Source: Helianthus annuus
Lineage: Eukaryota > Streptophyta > Magnoliopsida > Asterales > Asteraceae
Length of the DNA: 64,000 bases
NCBI RefSeq assembly: GCF_002127325.2
Contig: NC_035433.2
Coordinates: forward strand, 148,988,570 to 149,052,569
Direction of reading: 5' to 3'
A program made the position numbers and the translations under genes. A model generated the notes under the pieces. That model searched no databases and was not told the DNA's origin. It saw nothing but the letters and a program-made list of their open reading frames with translations. Positions 13,024-25,643 of the stretch are shown piece by piece; positions within the stretch are counted from its first letter, which is position 1; every line of letters begins with the position of its first letter.

Positions 13024-14490
13024 TATAACAACCCTCGGTAAAACCGACATCCTCATAATATTTCTGATACCCTAATATATATTGTAAATATATCAACTTG
13101 TCTTTATATGCACCCCATATGTGAAAACCGAGCCCCAAGATAGATTATACTATATAAAATAAATAAAAACAATAAATTATTAAGTTGAGGCGGGCCGCGT
13201 AGGGCCTCACCTCAAGTCTATGCGGGCCGCGCGAGTAGGTAACCAGAATTCACCAAAACCCTAAGCCCAAGCGGGCCGCGAACATGGTGGGTTAAGTCCA
13301 TGCGGGCCGCGAGTGTTCGAAATTGTGGCGTGACCCGGAGCAGCCACGTGTCCAACTCGTGTCGAACCTATAAGATGACCCGGATCAGCTAAGCCTAGGC
13401 CCTAGGCCATGCGGGCCGCGTAAAGCCAGGCCCAAACTCCACGCGGGCCGCGTAGGGACGCGATTTCACAACTATAAATAGAGGGCATCGGGCCTTCAGT
13501 CTGCTCGCTCAAATCTTTTCTTTCTTTCTAAATTTCTGAAGTAGTATACACTATACTCGGGCATTATACCCCCTAAAATAGCGAGGTTCTGCTACGATGT
13601 AAGTATTATAACCCCTGGAGACGTATTAGATACGCTGCCCGATTGATCTAGGGTTCCGTAACGGCTGTCGTGGTTCTGCCCGACGTAGTCGTTGGAATGC
13701 CGTCTCGGGGAGGGTATTACTAATGTTAAAATGGGTTATTATACTAACACACGTGCATTTGTGTAATTTATAGATTATCTCCAGGAAACCCTTACGAAAA
13801 ACCTAAAACAGCAATGTGAGTGATTCTTCTTTTTATGTACTCATTTTTGTGAGTAATCTCCTTTTTATTAATTGTTTTTACAAAACCTTAAATACCTTTT
13901 CATGCAAATGACAGTTATTGAGTATTTGTAAAGAATACAATTATAGTGGGTATGTTGGGGTTTTGTATACAAAATTGGTTACTGGCGTGGTAACATCCCA
14001 TATGTTGAGTATGACCGTACCACTGATGTTAATTGTGATGTCTTGGATACAAATGTAATTGCGGATGTGCCCTCAATACTGCAAATTGGTTTTTACTCAA
14101 ACTTGATTAAACTGGGATTCACTCACCAGTATTTCCCACTGACAAAATATTTTTAAAACGCGTTTCAGGTAACAAAATGTGAAAGCCAAATAGAAGCCAG
14201 CTGGACAGCACTGAAGGCTTGGAAAAGTGGCAATAAAGTTACCTAAGAATAAAATGGATGTTTTTATTCAAATAAATAGGATGTATTCATATGAAACGTG
14301 TGTATTGAAAACTTGGGTTTTTACCCATATGTTTAATGTTATAAACATGGTGGTTTACTCTGATTAAAATATTTCCTAACTACGATCCTGATGAAAATTT
14401 CCGCTGCCAAATTGAATAAATAAATGTGATACCACCGAAACTGGCTCACGGCCGCCCGTTCCCGGGAGATAGGGATCGGGGGCTGTGACA
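13024..14490 (+). repeat. 5' LTR of element B with promoter
   Basis: Six GCGGGCC-type palindromes lie between 13190 and 13452. A TATAAATA box follows at 13473-13480. A candidate leader intron has its donor (AAT|GTGAGT) at 13816 and its acceptor (TTTCAG) ending at 14168. The LTR terminates GGGGGCTGTGACA before the primer-binding site. Confidence 0.85.
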
Positions 14491-14606
14491 GAAGGTGGTA
14501 TCAGAGCTATGCCACTGATTCAGCCACAGAAGTGTTCTGCTGACATCAAAATTCAAAGTGTTAGGAAATAAATTATGGAAATACGTGTATAATTGTATTT
14601 CTTGCT

Positions 14607-15491
14607 ATGGGGTTATCTGACTATTTGTTAGTTTACAGTATGAGTGACCAAGGACCTTCTGACGCCTATCGTCAACTGTCTGGTTCGCCTAGGAGCGAAG
14701 GCACCTCCTCTTCTCAGCCTGCCCTCTCAGGGTATTCTGCTGACACAGAAGAAGGGATCTTTGTGTTTAAGGCTCAGTCTGAAGAGCCATTTCCTCAGAA
14801 AAAGAGGGGATGGTTCAGTAGGGGAGCGCACGAGCGTAGGAAAAGAATGAAAAAGTTGCAGGAACAGCGAGTGTTAGCCGCAGCAAAAAGAGAAACTGAT
14901 GCTTATAATCAGGATATGCTCAATAGGGGTATCGCTAATATCCACATTTTAGCAACCACTGCTGCTGATCCAAACCTGGAACAAATGCTAGCACCCCAAC
15001 CACAAAATCCTGATCAACCCATGGAAATAGAAAACCAGATAGAAATGCCTGATTTCAACCCAGAGGAGATACCTAGGGTACCTGCACCTGATCCTTTAGA
15101 CCCAAACAACTACGACCCCTGGTGGGACGATGTTAGGGACTACGTGCAACAAAACCCAATACAGGAGAATGTGCCAATACCCAACTTAGGAGCTTACCCA
15201 GGATTAGATCCTCAAGATCCCTACAACATTAGTGATGCATATGTTAGGGAAATTTTAGAAAATCCATACCCGTACCAAGCCCCTATGCCTCCGTATCAGG
15301 AACCCGTACCTCAGTTTCCAAACCCAGTCCTAGAACCTGCACCCCCAATGAGTGCAGAAAATGTCCAGGAACTTAGGACTTTTGGGGAAGAAATTTTAGA
15401 AAGCAGTGATCGTATGCGACAGGTGGGAGAACGCCTCGTATGGAAATACGATGAGCGTAATATGGATTTTTGGATGAATCCATATCAGTGA
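14607..15491 (+). CDS. Accessory ORF upstream of gag in element B, function unknown
   Basis: An open frame of 294 codons lies between the primer-binding site and gag. The likelier start is the Met at 14641 (MSDQGPSD), because the sequence around it (TACAGTATG) matches the start context of the related ORF in element C. Seen in the protein: a Ser-rich N-terminus, EEGIFVFKA at about residues 49-57, a Lys/Arg-rich patch (KKRGW, ERRKRMKK), NIHILATTA near 110, a long acidic Pro/Asn/Tyr-rich middle with DPWWDD, and a C-terminus ELRTFGEEILESSDRMR..WKYDER. No zinc finger, protease, polymerase or membrane span is visible. It is not gag, which is encoded separately downstream. The C-terminal motif is shared with element C. 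Extra ORFs upstream of gag are known in some plant Ty3 lineages (Ogre), but I do not recognise this one. Confidence 0.75.
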   Translation: MGLSDYLLVYSMSDQGPSDAYRQLSGSPRSEGTSSSQPALSGYSADTEEGIFVFKAQSEEPFPQKKRGWFSRGAHERRKRMKKLQEQRVLAAAKRETDAYNQDMLNRGIANIHILATTAADPNLEQMLAPQPQNPDQPMEIENQIEMPDFNPEEIPRVPAPDPLDPNNYDPWWDDVRDYVQQNPIQENVPIPNLGAYPGLDPQDPYNISDAYVREILENPYPYQAPMPPYQEPVPQFPNPVLEPAPPMSAENVQELRTFGEEILESSDRMRQVGERLVWKYDERNMDFWMNPYQ

Positions 15492-15764
15492 AGGTGATGG
15501 TAGAAACAGTAATAATAATAATAATAAAATAATATATGTGTGTATGTGTTAGAAAAAAAAAAAAAAAAAACTACGGATGCATACTATTAGTATTGTAGCT
15601 TTATATTTCAGTCGGTACTGTAATTTTTATTTCTGTACTGGTGTGTACTGATGCATACTATATAAAAAGAGTAAAAGTCGCAATGCTCGACGCTTTTGGT
15701 TAAAAAGAGCGTGTCATGTGATTGGCTATATATAAATATTAATTGTGATATTAATATTTGGTAA

Positions 15765-18700
15765 ATGTTTAAAATTCAGATGGCCGACGCAGGAAATCAA
15801 GAAAATCTGAATAACGATAACCAGAGTAACATTAACGTGGTTAATGAGAATTCGGACAATAATAACAACGGAAACCAAATGGATAATAGTGCCGTTCAGC
15901 ATATTGTGGCACAAGGAATTATAGATGCGATGCCATTTATTATTCAAACAGTTCAGGAAGCGAATAATAAAAGTAAGCATAGCAGTAAGCGACCAACTGA
16001 ACCAGAAAACAGCGTGAACAATGGACCCATACTTCAAGCGCCCGTTCCCAAAAGAAGAAGAACCATGCCACATGGTTGTTCTTACAAGGAATTCTGGTCC
16101 TGTAAACCAATAGAATTCTCGGGCAATGAAAGACCCATTGCAGCTTTACGCTGGATAGAGAAAACTGAGGCAGTTCTGAAAATAAGCAAGTGTGCTGAAG
16201 AAGATAAAATAATGTTTGCTTCAAATCTGTTTAAAAATGCAGCCTTAGAATGGTGGAACACTATCCTCCAATCCAGAGGAAGTGATAGGATTTATAATAT
16301 GGAATGGGAAGAATTCAAGAACATGGTCGAAAGGAAATTCTGCCCTCCCAATGAAAAAGAACAGATAGCAAATAAGTTTCTGAATCTAAGAATGACCGGG
16401 GTAGACAGTAAGGGTTACACTACCACATTCTTTGAATATGCTAGGATAGTACCTACCCTTGCATCACCTGAACCAGTGTTAATCTCCCGTTACATCTGGG
16501 GATTAATTGGAGAAATTAGACATGTAGTCAAGGCAGCTAGACCCCAAACTATAGAAGAAGCTGTAGAACTAGCTAATACCTTGACAGATGAGTTAATCCG
16601 TACTAGAGAAGAAGACCAGAGGAGAAACCTAACCCAAAGGCTTACTCAAGAATTCCGTTCTGGGAATTCCAATCGTAGGAATGTAGGTTCTACCTCTGCA
16701 CCCTACTGCAAAGCCTGCAGAAAGAAGCATTCTGGAAGATGCTCTACTTACTGTAATTTTTGCAAGGCCCCAGGACACAAGGAAGAGAATTGTAAGAAGA
16801 AATCCAGTAATGGAATGTGTTTCAATTGTGGGGAAAAAGGTCACATTAGAACAAACTGTCCGAAATTGGCTCCAGCTGCAACCAACAAAAATCCTAAAAA
16901 TGCCAGAGCATTCGTGCTAACTACAGAGGAAGCCAGGATGATTCCAGACGTCATTGCTGGTACGTTTTTAGTTAATGATATTTTTGCTAAAGTATTATTT
17001 GACTCTGGTGCAAACCAAAGTTTTATTAATACTTCGTTTTGCAAACTCCTAAATCAATCATTAACTAAACTACCACAAGAATGTCTAGTGGAAACCGCAA
17101 ATGGAGAAACTGTTAAGATTTCTGAAATCTTGCAGGAAGCAAGAATAGAAATTTTTAATCAAAAATTTATGGCAAACCTTTACCCAATGAATCTGGTAGG
17201 ATTTGATGTGGTGTTAGGAATGGATTGGTTAATAGCCAATAAAGCCAGTATTTTATGTGATCAAAAGACAATTCAATTAAAATCACCAAGAGGTGAAAAG
17301 ATCTCAATTAAAGGAGATAAACCTTTTAGATCCACTAAATTCATCTCTGTGATGAAAACTGCAAGTTGTATAAGAAAAAGATCTATAGTGTATTTGATTT
17401 CTATAATCACTAACACTAAAGGAAAAGAAGTAAAAGATATCCCAGTGGTATCCCAATTTTCAGATGTCTTTCCAGAAGAATTGCCAGGACTACCGCCAGA
17501 CAGGGAAGTTGAATTCAGAATTCAGTTGTTACCCGGAACCGCACCGATTGCCAAAGCACCTTACCGTTTAGCACCCGCTGAAATGCAAGAACTGAAGAAA
17601 CAACTAGACGAGTTGTTAGAAAAGGGATTCATACAGCCAAGCTCATCGCCATGGGGAGCGCCGATTTTATTTGTTAAAAAGAAGGACGGATCAATGCGTA
17701 TGTGCATTGACTACCGGGAATTGAACAAAGTCACGATTAAGAATCGGTACCCATTACCAAGGATCGATGATTTGTTTGATCAACTTCAAGGAGCTCGATT
17801 TTTCTCTAAAATCGATCTAAGATCAGGATATCATCAATTAAAGGTACAGGAAGAGGATATTCCTAAAACCGCATTCAGAACAAGGTATGGTCATTATGAA
17901 TTTACTGTCATGCCATTTGGTTTAACCAATGCCCCAGCCGCATTTATGGACATGATGAACCGAATATGTAAGCCATATTTGGATAAATTCATAATTGTCT
18001 TCATAGATGATATTCTAATTTACTCTAAAAGTAAAGATGAGCATGCAAAGCACTTGCAATTACTTTTAAGTTTATTGAGAAAAGAGAAGCTTTATGCTAA
18101 ATTTTCAAAGTGTGAATTTTGGTTAGAACAAGTGCAATTTCTCGGACATTTGGTGAATCATGAAGGAATTCATGTAGATCCAACGAAAATCGAGGCAATT
18201 ACCAAATGGAAAACCCCAGAGTCACCAACTGAAGTTAGAAGTTTCTTAGGATTGGCCGGTTATTATAGAAGATTTATTCGAGATTTTTCTAGAATAGCCA
18301 TTCCTTTAACTAAACTAACCTGTAAATCTGTTAAGTTTGAATGGGGACCAAAACAAGAAGAAGCCTTTAGAATTCTTAAGCAAAGATTAACCCATGCACC
18401 TATATTAGCATTACCAGAAGGAAATGAAGACTTTGTAATTTATTGTGATGCTTCTAAATTAGGTTATGGATGCGTATTGACGCAACGTCAAAAGGTTATA
18501 GCTTATGCCTCTAGACAACTTAAGAATCATGAAGAAAATTATTCAACCCATGATTTGGAATTAGGAGCTATAATTTTTGCCCTTAAGATTTGGAGACATT
18601 ATCTTTATGGCAGTAAGTTTACCATATTCACAGATCATAAGAGTTTAAGATATGTCTTCGGGCAAAAAGAGTTGAATATGAGACAGAGACGCTGGATGGA

Positions 18701-20255
18701 ATTGCTTAGTGATTATGATTGTGATATCCAGTATCATGCAGGAAAAGCAAATGTGGTGGCTGATGCTTTAAGTCGAAAATATCACGAAAAACCAAAAAGG
18801 GTACGTTCTCTTAAATTAAATCTACAAGTAGATTTAAACAATCAAATTAGAAAAGCACAAGAATCAGTAATCAAGGAAGATACTGAGAAGTTAAAGGGAA
18901 TGATTAAGGAATTAGAACAAGGAACGGATGGAATTTGGAGATTCCATAAAAAGAGAATGTGGATACCTAAATTAGGAAACTTACGTCACCGTATATTAGA
19001 AGAAGCCCATAAGTCTAAATATACGATGCATCCAGGAAGTGATAAAATGTACCAGGATTTAAGGAAAAATTTCTGGTGGATAGGGATGAAAAAGGATGTA
19101 GCAGCTTATGTTTCTAAATGTTTAACTTGCTTACAAGTTAAAGCTGAACATCAGAAACCCTCAGGTTTATTACAACAATTAGAAATACCAGTTTGGAAAT
19201 GGGAATTAATAACAATGGATTTTGTTACCAAATTGCCTAAAACAAGGAAAGGTAATGATACAATCTGGGTGATTGTAGATAGGTTAACCAAGTCAGCTCA
19301 TTTCTTACCAATGAAGGAAACCTTTAGTATGGAACAATTAGCCAAATTATATGTAAATAAAATTGTTTCATTACATGGCATTCCTTTATCAATTGTTTCC
19401 GATAGAGATAGCCGTTTTACTTCTCATTTTTGGTCAAGTTTCCAAAAAGCAATGGGAACCAGGCTAAATCTAAGCACCGCGTATCATCCTCAAACGGACG
19501 GACAAAGCGAAAGGACAATTCAGACAATGGAGGACATGCTTAGAGCTTGTGTAATTGATTTTGGAGATAATTGGGACGAACACTTACCTTTAATAGAATT
19601 TTCTTATAATAACAGTTATCACACAAGTATCAATGCTGCACCATTCGAAGCACTTTATGGACGAAAGTGCAGAACCCCAGTCTGTTGGGCAGAAATTGGA
19701 GAAAAACAATTATCTGGACCTGAAATAGTACAAGAAACAACTGATAAAATCATTCAAGTCAAGGAACGACTGAAAACAGCACGAGATCGCCAAAAGAGCT
19801 ATGCTGATAACAGACGCAAACCATTAGAATTTCAAGTGGGAGATAAAGTGTTATTGAAAGTCTCTCCCTGGAAAGGAGTGGTAAGATTCATCAAAAGAGG
19901 AAAGCTTAGTCCCAGGTATATTGGACCTTTTGAAATTATCCGAAGAATAGGACCTGTAGCTTATCAGCTACGACTGCCAGAGGAAATGGCAGGAATACAT
20001 GATGTGTTTCATGTATCCAATCTTAAAAAGTGTCTAGCTGACGAATCACTCATAGTACCTCTTAAGGATATAGAGGTTAATGAGCAACTCAAGTTTGTGG
20101 AGAAGCCTCTACAAATTGAAGATAGGAAAGTTAAAAATCTCAAGCATAAGAGATTGGTTCTGGTCAAAGTAAAGTGGGACTCCAAAAGAGGACCCGAGTA
20201 CTCGTGGGAGCTTGAATCCGAAATGCAAAAGAAATATCCACACTTGTTCCAGTAG
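15765..20255 (+). CDS. Intact gag-pol polyprotein of element B
   Basis: A single frame of 1496 codons. The Met at 15780 (MADAGNQ) is the more natural start. Order by residue: gag core about 105-235 ([18 protein letters not shown]); three Cys/His knuckles about 310-370 (including [14 protein letters not shown] and [14 protein letters not shown]); protease DSGANQSF at about 412; reverse transcriptase with FIDDILIYS at about 746; RNase [11 protein letters not shown] at about 893; integrase with its HHCC zinc site and D-D-E residues (MDFVTK about 1151, SDRDSRF about 1212, QTDGQSERT about 1240). The C-terminal segment [16 protein letters not shown] resembles the chromodomain-like tail of Tekay-type chromoviruses. 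No stop or frameshift is seen. It supplies enzymes for B and conceivably for non-autonomous relatives. Confidence 0.95.
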   Translation: MFKIQMADAGNQENLNNDNQSNINVVNENSDNNNNGNQMDNSAVQHIVAQGIIDAMPFIIQTVQEANNKSKHSSKRPTEPENSVNNGPILQAPVPKRRRTMPHGCSYKEFWSCKPIEFSGNERPIAALRWIEKTEAVLKISKCAEEDKIMFASNLFKNAALEWWNTILQSRGSDRIYNMEWEEFKNMVERKFCPPNEKEQIANKFLNLRMTGVDSKGYTTTFFEYARIVPTLASPEPVLISRYIWGLIGEIRHVVKAARPQTIEEAVELANTLTDELIRTREEDQRRNLTQRLTQEFRSGNSNRRNVGSTSAPYCKACRKKHSGRCSTYCNFCKAPGHKEENCKKKSSNGMCFNCGEKGHIRTNCPKLAPAATNKNPKNARAFVLTTEEARMIPDVIAGTFLVNDIFAKVLFDSGANQSFINTSFCKLLNQSLTKLPQECLVETANGETVKISEILQEARIEIFNQKFMANLYPMNLVGFDVVLGMDWLIANKASILCDQKTIQLKSPRGEKISIKGDKPFRSTKFISVMKTASCIRKRSIVYLISIITNTKGKEVKDIPVVSQFSDVFPEELPGLPPDREVEFRIQLLPGTAPIAKAPYRLAPAEMQELKKQLDELLEKGFIQPSSSPWGAPILFVKKKDGSMRMCIDYRELNKVTIKNRYPLPRIDDLFDQLQGARFFSKIDLRSGYHQLKVQEEDIPKTAFRTRYGHYEFTVMPFGLTNAPAAFMDMMNRICKPYLDKFIIVFIDDILIYSKSKDEHAKHLQLLLSLLRKEKLYAKFSKCEFWLEQVQFLGHLVNHEGIHVDPTKIEAITKWKTPESPTEVRSFLGLAGYYRRFIRDFSRIAIPLTKLTCKSVKFEWGPKQEEAFRILKQRLTHAPILALPEGNEDFVIYCDASKLGYGCVLTQRQKVIAYASRQLKNHEENYSTHDLELGAIIFALKIWRHYLYGSKFTIFTDHKSLRYVFGQKELNMRQRRWMELLSDYDCDIQYHAGKANVVADALSRKYHEKPKRVRSLKLNLQVDLNNQIRKAQESVIKEDTEKLKGMIKELEQGTDGIWRFHKKRMWIPKLGNLRHRILEEAHKSKYTMHPGSDKMYQDLRKNFWWIGMKKDVAAYVSKCLTCLQVKAEHQKPSGLLQQLEIPVWKWELITMDFVTKLPKTRKGNDTIWVIVDRLTKSAHFLPMKETFSMEQLAKLYVNKIVSLHGIPLSIVSDRDSRFTSHFWSSFQKAMGTRLNLSTAYHPQTDGQSERTIQTMEDMLRACVIDFGDNWDEHLPLIEFSYNNSYHTSINAAPFEALYGRKCRTPVCWAEIGEKQLSGPEIVQETTDKIIQVKERLKTARDRQKSYADNRRKPLEFQVGDKVLLKVSPWKGVVRFIKRGKLSPRYIGPFEIIRRIGPVAYQLRLPEEMAGIHDVFHVSNLKKCLADESLIVPLKDIEVNEQLKFVEKPLQIEDRKVKNLKHKRLVLVKVKWDSKRGPEYSWELESEMQKKYPHLFQ

Positions 20256-20256
20256 A

Positions 20257-20291
20257 TCTCGAGGACGAGCTCTAAAACAAGGTGGGGAGGA
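20257..20291 (+). promoter_or_regulatory. Polypurine tract region of element B
   Basis: CTCGAGGACGAG is followed by GGTGGGGAGGA directly before the 3' LTR. The same CTCGAGGACGAG plus purine tract occurs before the LTR of element C (about 26730-26763). D has a related CGGGGACGAA and AAGGGGGG arrangement (38060-38096). Confidence 0.8.
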
Positions 20292-21758
20292 TATAACAAC
20301 CCTCGGTAAAACCGACATCCTCATAATATTTCTGATACCCTAATATATATTGTAAATATATCAACTTGTCTTTATATGCACCCCGTATGTGAAAACCGAG
20401 CCCCAAGATAGATTATACTATATAAAATAAATAAAAACAATAAATTATTAAGTTGAGGCGGGCCGCGTAGGGCCTCACCTCAAGTCTATGCGGGCCGCGC
20501 GAGTAGGTAACCAGAATTCACCAAAACCCTAAGCCCAAGCGGGCCGCGAACATGGTGGGTTAAGTCCATGCGGGCCGCGAGTGTTCGAAATTGTGGCGTG
20601 ACCCGGAGCAGCCACGTGTCCAACTCGTGTCGAACCTATAAGATGACCCGGATCAGCTAAGCCTAGGCCCTAGGCCATGCGGGCCGCGTAAAGCCAGGCC
20701 CAAACTCCACGCGGGCCGCGTAGGGACGCGATTTCACAACTATAAATAGAGGGCATCGGGCCTTCAGTCTGCTCGCTCAAATCTTTTCTTTCTTTCTAAA
20801 TTTCTGAAGTAGTATACACTATACTCGGGCATTATACCCCCTAAAATAGCGAGGTTCTGCTACGATGTAAGTATTATAACCCCTGGAGACGTATTAGATA
20901 CGCTGCCCGATTGATCTAGGGTTCCGTAACGGCTGTCGTGGTTCTGCCCGACGTAGTCGTTGGAATGCCGTCTCGGGGAGGGTATTACTAATGTTAAAAT
21001 GGGTTATTATACTAACACACGTGCATTTGTGTAATTTATAGATTATCTCCAGGAAACCCTTACGAAAAACCTAAAACAGCAATGTGAGTGATTCTTCTTT
21101 TTATGTACTCATTTTTGTGAGTAATCTCCTTTTTATTAATTGTTTTTACAAAACCTTAAATACCTTTTCATGCAAATGACAGTTATTGAGTATTTGTAAA
21201 GAATACAATTATAGTGGGTATGTTGGGGTTTTGTATACAAAATTGGTTACTGGCGTGGTAACATCCCATATGTTGAGTATGACCGTACCACTGATGTTAA
21301 TTGTGATGTCTTGGATACAAATGTAATTGCGGATGTGCCCTCAATACTGCAAATTGGTTTTTACTCAAACTTGATTAAACTGGGATTCACTCACCAGTAT
21401 TTCCCACTGACAAAATGTTTTTAAAACGCGTTTCAGGTAACAAAATGTGAAAGCCAAATAGAAGCCAGCTGGACAGCACTGAAGGCTTGGAAAAGTGGCA
21501 ATAAAGTTACCTAAGAATAAAATGGATGTTTTTATTCAAATAAATAGGATGTATTCCTATGAAACGTGTGTATTGAAAACTTGGGTTTTTACCCATATGT
21601 TTAATGTTATAAACATGGTGGTTTACTCTGATTAAAATATTTCCTAACTACGATCCTGATGAAAATTTCCGCTGCCAAATTGAATAAATAAATGTGATAC
21701 CACCGAAACTGGCTCACGGCCGCCCGTTCCCGGGAGATAGGGATCGGGGGCTGTGACA
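20292..21758 (+). repeat. 3' LTR of element B
   Basis: 1467 bp, the same length as the 5' copy, with only about three substitutions. The TATA box is at 20741-20748. It ends TGTGACA, followed by the CCATG duplication. Confidence 0.92.
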
Positions 21759-23708
21759 CCATGTTACCTCCTCGGTAACCAAACAACACGGAGGGACTTT
21801 AAAGGTGATAGGATGAGTATATTATCCAACATTCCCGTTTTTACCCAAAAGACTTATCCCTCCCCGAGATACCCACTGACTGTCCCAACCACCGGGACGC
21901 ATGCTCAAGATAGATGAACTCACCTGTGGTTTGCTCGGTAAGATTAGTTACTTGTTCAAGCTAGTCTACCAACCCTATCATGGTCACCTTTCACCATTAG
22001 TTTTATATTTAATTTTCGGTACATAATTCTTCACACATATAAGCAAGTAACATGCAAAATACATGTATTCATATTCAACATCCTATGCATGCAATCTAGC
22101 TTTTCAGTACGTTGCATGGTGACACATTCCATGTTCAACATGACAATCAGAAGGGCCCAACAAGTGTGTGATCCCTTATGTTCTCGGCCCAACCTTTATA
22201 ATGTGTGACTAATTTAAGAGTGTACAACTCAATTTGGACTATGCAATCCACTGAATTCTTTGGCCCACTAACATAACAGACCCAAAGCTCCATCCCTTTA
22301 CATTTTTTTTTGTAACCGAAACCCCCATGATTTACCCGATCTATTGGCTCCCAGCTTATCTCTTGCCTTAACTATGCCAACAGTTTCATTCCCCATTATC
22401 ATAATCAAACCAATCAATCAATATTAAATCATGAATTTCAAGAATGTTATTTCTTAGTTTATTTTCATTTGACAAGGGTTGATCCACCTAGCACATTAGA
22501 ACAGATCCATTACACACCCATAACTTGGAATCTTAATATCACAATTTCACATAAAATCATATTGTTATCCTACTCCTACGTTCCCTATCATGTGCATCGT
22601 CAAGTGCATTGATCCAATACATCACAATCTACGAAGAGATCCCTAGACTATCATGTAATCCAACATTCATTACTATCCATGAAAAATCATTATAATTCAA
22701 TTCCCATATGCATGACAGTCCTTCTAATGACATAAATCCAAGGTGCATCACATTATGTATGGATCCCTAAACTTCATACAGTACAACATATCATATCAAA
22801 ATTTCGATTAAATCAAGAACATCAATCTATACGAACACTCAAAACATCACACCCTACACTCCCTAATCTATCGATATAACATTATGCATGTTTCGAGTCC
22901 GTGGCAATGACTTAACATCGATTCGCCAGTCATCAGATAACATTCAAGTAGTAACATGATAATCACATCAAATATGCTCTATCATATCTTGACACACATA
23001 AAGCTCACAACAGTTCCATATATGATCCTATTTCTTGCAAGACATTAAGTCGAGGTGGAATCGAAGCCAAGACGAAACTGAGACACGAAACTTTAATAAG
23101 AGACTACGGAGTGGGAGGCACTTACCGTTCGCGGTGGTGGCCTTGGGTGGTCGTTTCGTCGTCAACATGCATCGTAGCGTAGGGAGAGAAGGGGTGTGCG
23201 ATGATCGGCCGACGGTTTCTTTTTCTTTTGTAGGGTTTTGATGTGGGGGACGATGGGAGGTAGGGTTGGGTTTTAAATATACTAATTTAAATCTTGACTT
23301 TCACAAACCCCCCTCCAACTAATCGAATATCACAACTTTCTCAGAAAGTTAGGATTTTAATTTTTATGGTGTGGCTAATTAGCCTTCTCAGTTTGCATTG
23401 GTTATCAAATGTAGTTAAACTTATATTCATTAGTATGCTCGTATTTGGTTATCGTGTGATCCGGTACTTTTTGAATTGTCATAGTTTACGCATTCAAGTT
23501 AGAGTTCGTGAACGGCCTTTATTTGGTTGTTATAATTATTATTATAAATTATTATAAAAGAAATTTAGCTGATATATGTGATAATAACGTGAATGGGTAT
23601 TTAAGTTCGACAGGAATTTACAGAATAAGGTAACATTGTTAACCTGAAAGTGAGGGTTGTCACACTAAGGGTCACATTAAGCCACCACAACATCTTGACA
23701 AGTGTACG

Positions 23709-25171
23709 TGTAAGAACTGCCACTAAAATCAATAGTTAGGACAATAATTAGTCAATAAGAGAACCCTAATTGAGACACCCAAATAATTCTGCACTAGCCC
23801 TAAAATTTTCAGAATAATCGGAATCAGGATCAGGGCCCCTAAAACTCGAGAGGGGCAAACCCTAGTTGATAATTATCTAAAAAATTACGTTGCTTAAAGC
23901 TGATTGGCTAATTTTGTTGATTCATGCAAGCTACTCCCATGCATGGCAAGTCTAGGACCTATAGGTATCCCTTACGGACCGTAAGGGATCAGGCTTACGG
24001 TCCGTAAGCAAGGCCAAATTTTGGCTATAAATAGCCGACCTTGGGACTTGCACAGGGGAGTTGAAACGACGTAAATTGTCTCTGTGTACGTCGAATTCAG
24101 GACATTATATCACAATAAACACACACACGATCACGAGGTGCTGCCGCAATCAGGGTAATAACTCGATCGCTATTACGATTCAACGTCCGATCGATTATAA
24201 CTATCCAACGATTGTCCGAGTGCTGCTCAAATTGAGCTTGTACTTTGTTATTCATTGTGATTTCAACTTGAATGTTTGAGTGTTGTTCGAATTCAGACTA
24301 TGCTCTGTCATTCGTTGTGAATCCATTGAATTGTTAAGTATCGCGCTTGATAATAGTTGTGAGGGTTTAATCTCGTGAATTGACGTAACTGCTGAATTAG
24401 TTACTAATCCCGTTAGTGTGTGCATTGTTATTTAAATTAGGTTAAAAGGCTAATCAGTAAAGCTTATACTCTGCTCGTAAATCTGCAATGTGAGTCATTC
24501 CTTTTTTATAAACTCTTTTCTCACAGTTTGTGAGTCAACTGTTTTACAAAACTCCAAATTATTTTCCAAAGTTATAATTACAGGGATTAAGTCTATGTAA
24601 TCACCAAACTACAGCCGGTATGTGGGGTTTTGTATACATTACTTATTTCCCGTCACACTTGGACAAACGGGTGGCCAAGGGGTGATCTGACCACAGTCAC
24701 AGACACCATTGGACAAATGGGCTAGCCAATGGATGGTCGAGTGACAAATACTGTCGGTAGTTGGTTTGATATCAGAAACATTGTAATTCCCCTTAAGACT
24801 GTAGATTATAACAAATGTGTCGTTTTCAGTAAACTGAATGATTCACTCAGTATTTCCCCGCTGACAAAACCTTTTTCAAACATGTTTCAGGTGATCTGGT
24901 ATGAGCAAAGAAAAGTGCCGTGGAGCACTCCCAGCTTAGAAAAGTGGCTCAATATAAATAAATAAATGAACATGTTTTGAAAATAAAGATTTCCCTGAGA
25001 AATCACAGTATTGTAAATTTTGGGAATTTATCCCTAAGTTATGAAACGAGCAGTTTAAATTATTAAAAGATCCTGTTTTAAAAAGACTTCCACTGTCGCC
25101 TAAATTAAATACCACGGGATTCCTATCCCGCGGCTCCTGAAACGGGTCAAACCGGGTCGGGGGCCGTGACA
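23709..25171 (+). repeat. LTR 1 of element C
   Basis: It runs TGTAAGAACTGCC...GGGGGCCGTGACA. U3 carries palindromes CCCTTACGGACCGTAAGGG (23969-23988) and GCTTACGGTCCGTAAGC (from 23993). A TATAAATA box is at 24026-24033. A candidate leader intron has donor AAT|GTGAGT at 24490 and acceptor TTTCAG ending at 24890. Confidence 0.88.
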
Positions 25172-25319
25172 GGAAAAGGTGGTATCAGAGCCACTGTTTT
25201 AAGCTTACTGATTAAGCTCATTGTTCTAATTGATTTAAACCTATTACAAATAGGAAAATATTAATTTGTCATTCTGTGAATATATGCTTATTAACTGATT
25301 AATTGTTAAAAATTACAGT

Positions 25320-25643
25320 ATGGGTAAACAAAAGATTTCTGCTATCTACCGCAAATTAGATAGTATATCTAAAGAACGGGGAACCTCTTCCTCCAAATCT
25401 CCCACCAATTTAGAAGAGGGAATCTTTGTCCGTAAGGCAAATTATGAAAACCCACTTACACCGGAGAGAAGGAATTCAATCCTTAGGAAAGGTCAAGAGA
25501 AAAAGAAACCCCAAACCAAGAGAGTGAGGTTTAACCCGGAAATTCAGGAAATTAGCAGTAATCCACCAGGGGAAAATAACTTAGATGAAAAATGGGCAAA
25601 TCTGTATCTGCTCGCTACTGTAGCAGAAAATGCAAATCTTTAA
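25320..25643 (+). CDS. Element C accessory ORF 1a
   Basis: A 107-codon ORF starts MGKQKISAIYRKLD right after a TTACAG acceptor-like site. It aligns with the N-terminal part of the accessory protein of element B: YRxL, GTSSS, EEGIFVxKA, a basic patch, and ANLYLLATVAENANL against ANIHILATTAADPNL. It ends where B continues into the acidic middle, so it looks like an N-terminal module kept as a separate ORF. Function unknown. Confidence 0.6.
   Translation: MGKQKISAIYRKLDSISKERGTSSSKSPTNLEEGIFVRKANYENPLTPERRNSILRKGQEKKKPQTKRVRFNPEIQEISSNPPGENNLDEKWANLYLLATVAENANL

Larger units (their letters stand above)
13024..21758 (+). mobile_element. LTR retrotransposon B (Ty3/gypsy), structurally complete and young
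   Basis: Two 1467-bp LTRs (13024-14490 and 20292-21758) differ at about three positions by eye. The target duplication is CCATG. The primer-binding site TGGTATCAGAGC is at 14496-14507 (initiator tRNA-Met). The polypurine tract GGTGGGGAGGA is at 20281-20291. The LTR starts TATAAC rather than the usual TG and ends TGACA. Internally it carries an extra ORF (14607-15491) and then an uninterrupted gag-pol (15765-20255). It is nested in the 5' LTR of A, so it is the youngest element of the nest. It is plausibly still able to move. Confidence 0.93.
5563..23664 (-). mobile_element. LTR retrotransposon A (Ty3/gypsy, minus strand), coding region decayed
   Basis: The LTRs are 5563-8045 (3' LTR) and 12443-23664 (5' LTR, carrying element B). 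The target duplication CTAAG is at 5558-5562 and 23665-23669. The primer-binding site GGCTCTGATACCA (12427-12439, plus strand) matches initiator tRNA-Met. The polypurine tract is 8046-8058 read on minus; a second copy of the tract with its TTTCGTCCCGAAATT neighbour lies 105 bp further in. The two LTRs differ at only about six places by eye over 2.48 kb. The internal region is nevertheless full of stops and frameshifts, so recent movement must have depended on proteins supplied in trans (inference). Confidence 0.9.
12443..23664 (-). repeat. 5' LTR of element A, interrupted by element B
   Basis: Parts 12443-13023 and 21764-23664 match 5563-8045 almost base for base. Element B lies between them at 13024-21758 with CCATG duplicated (13019-13023 and 21759-21763). 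The minus-strand promoter of A should lie in this copy, so B separates the LTR into two pieces. Confidence 0.9.

Noticed and set aside
24729..24965. 78-codon ORF, repeated at 27783
   Set aside because: Lies across the end of the C LTR leader, within the candidate leader intron and its acceptor; not maintained as protein evidence.
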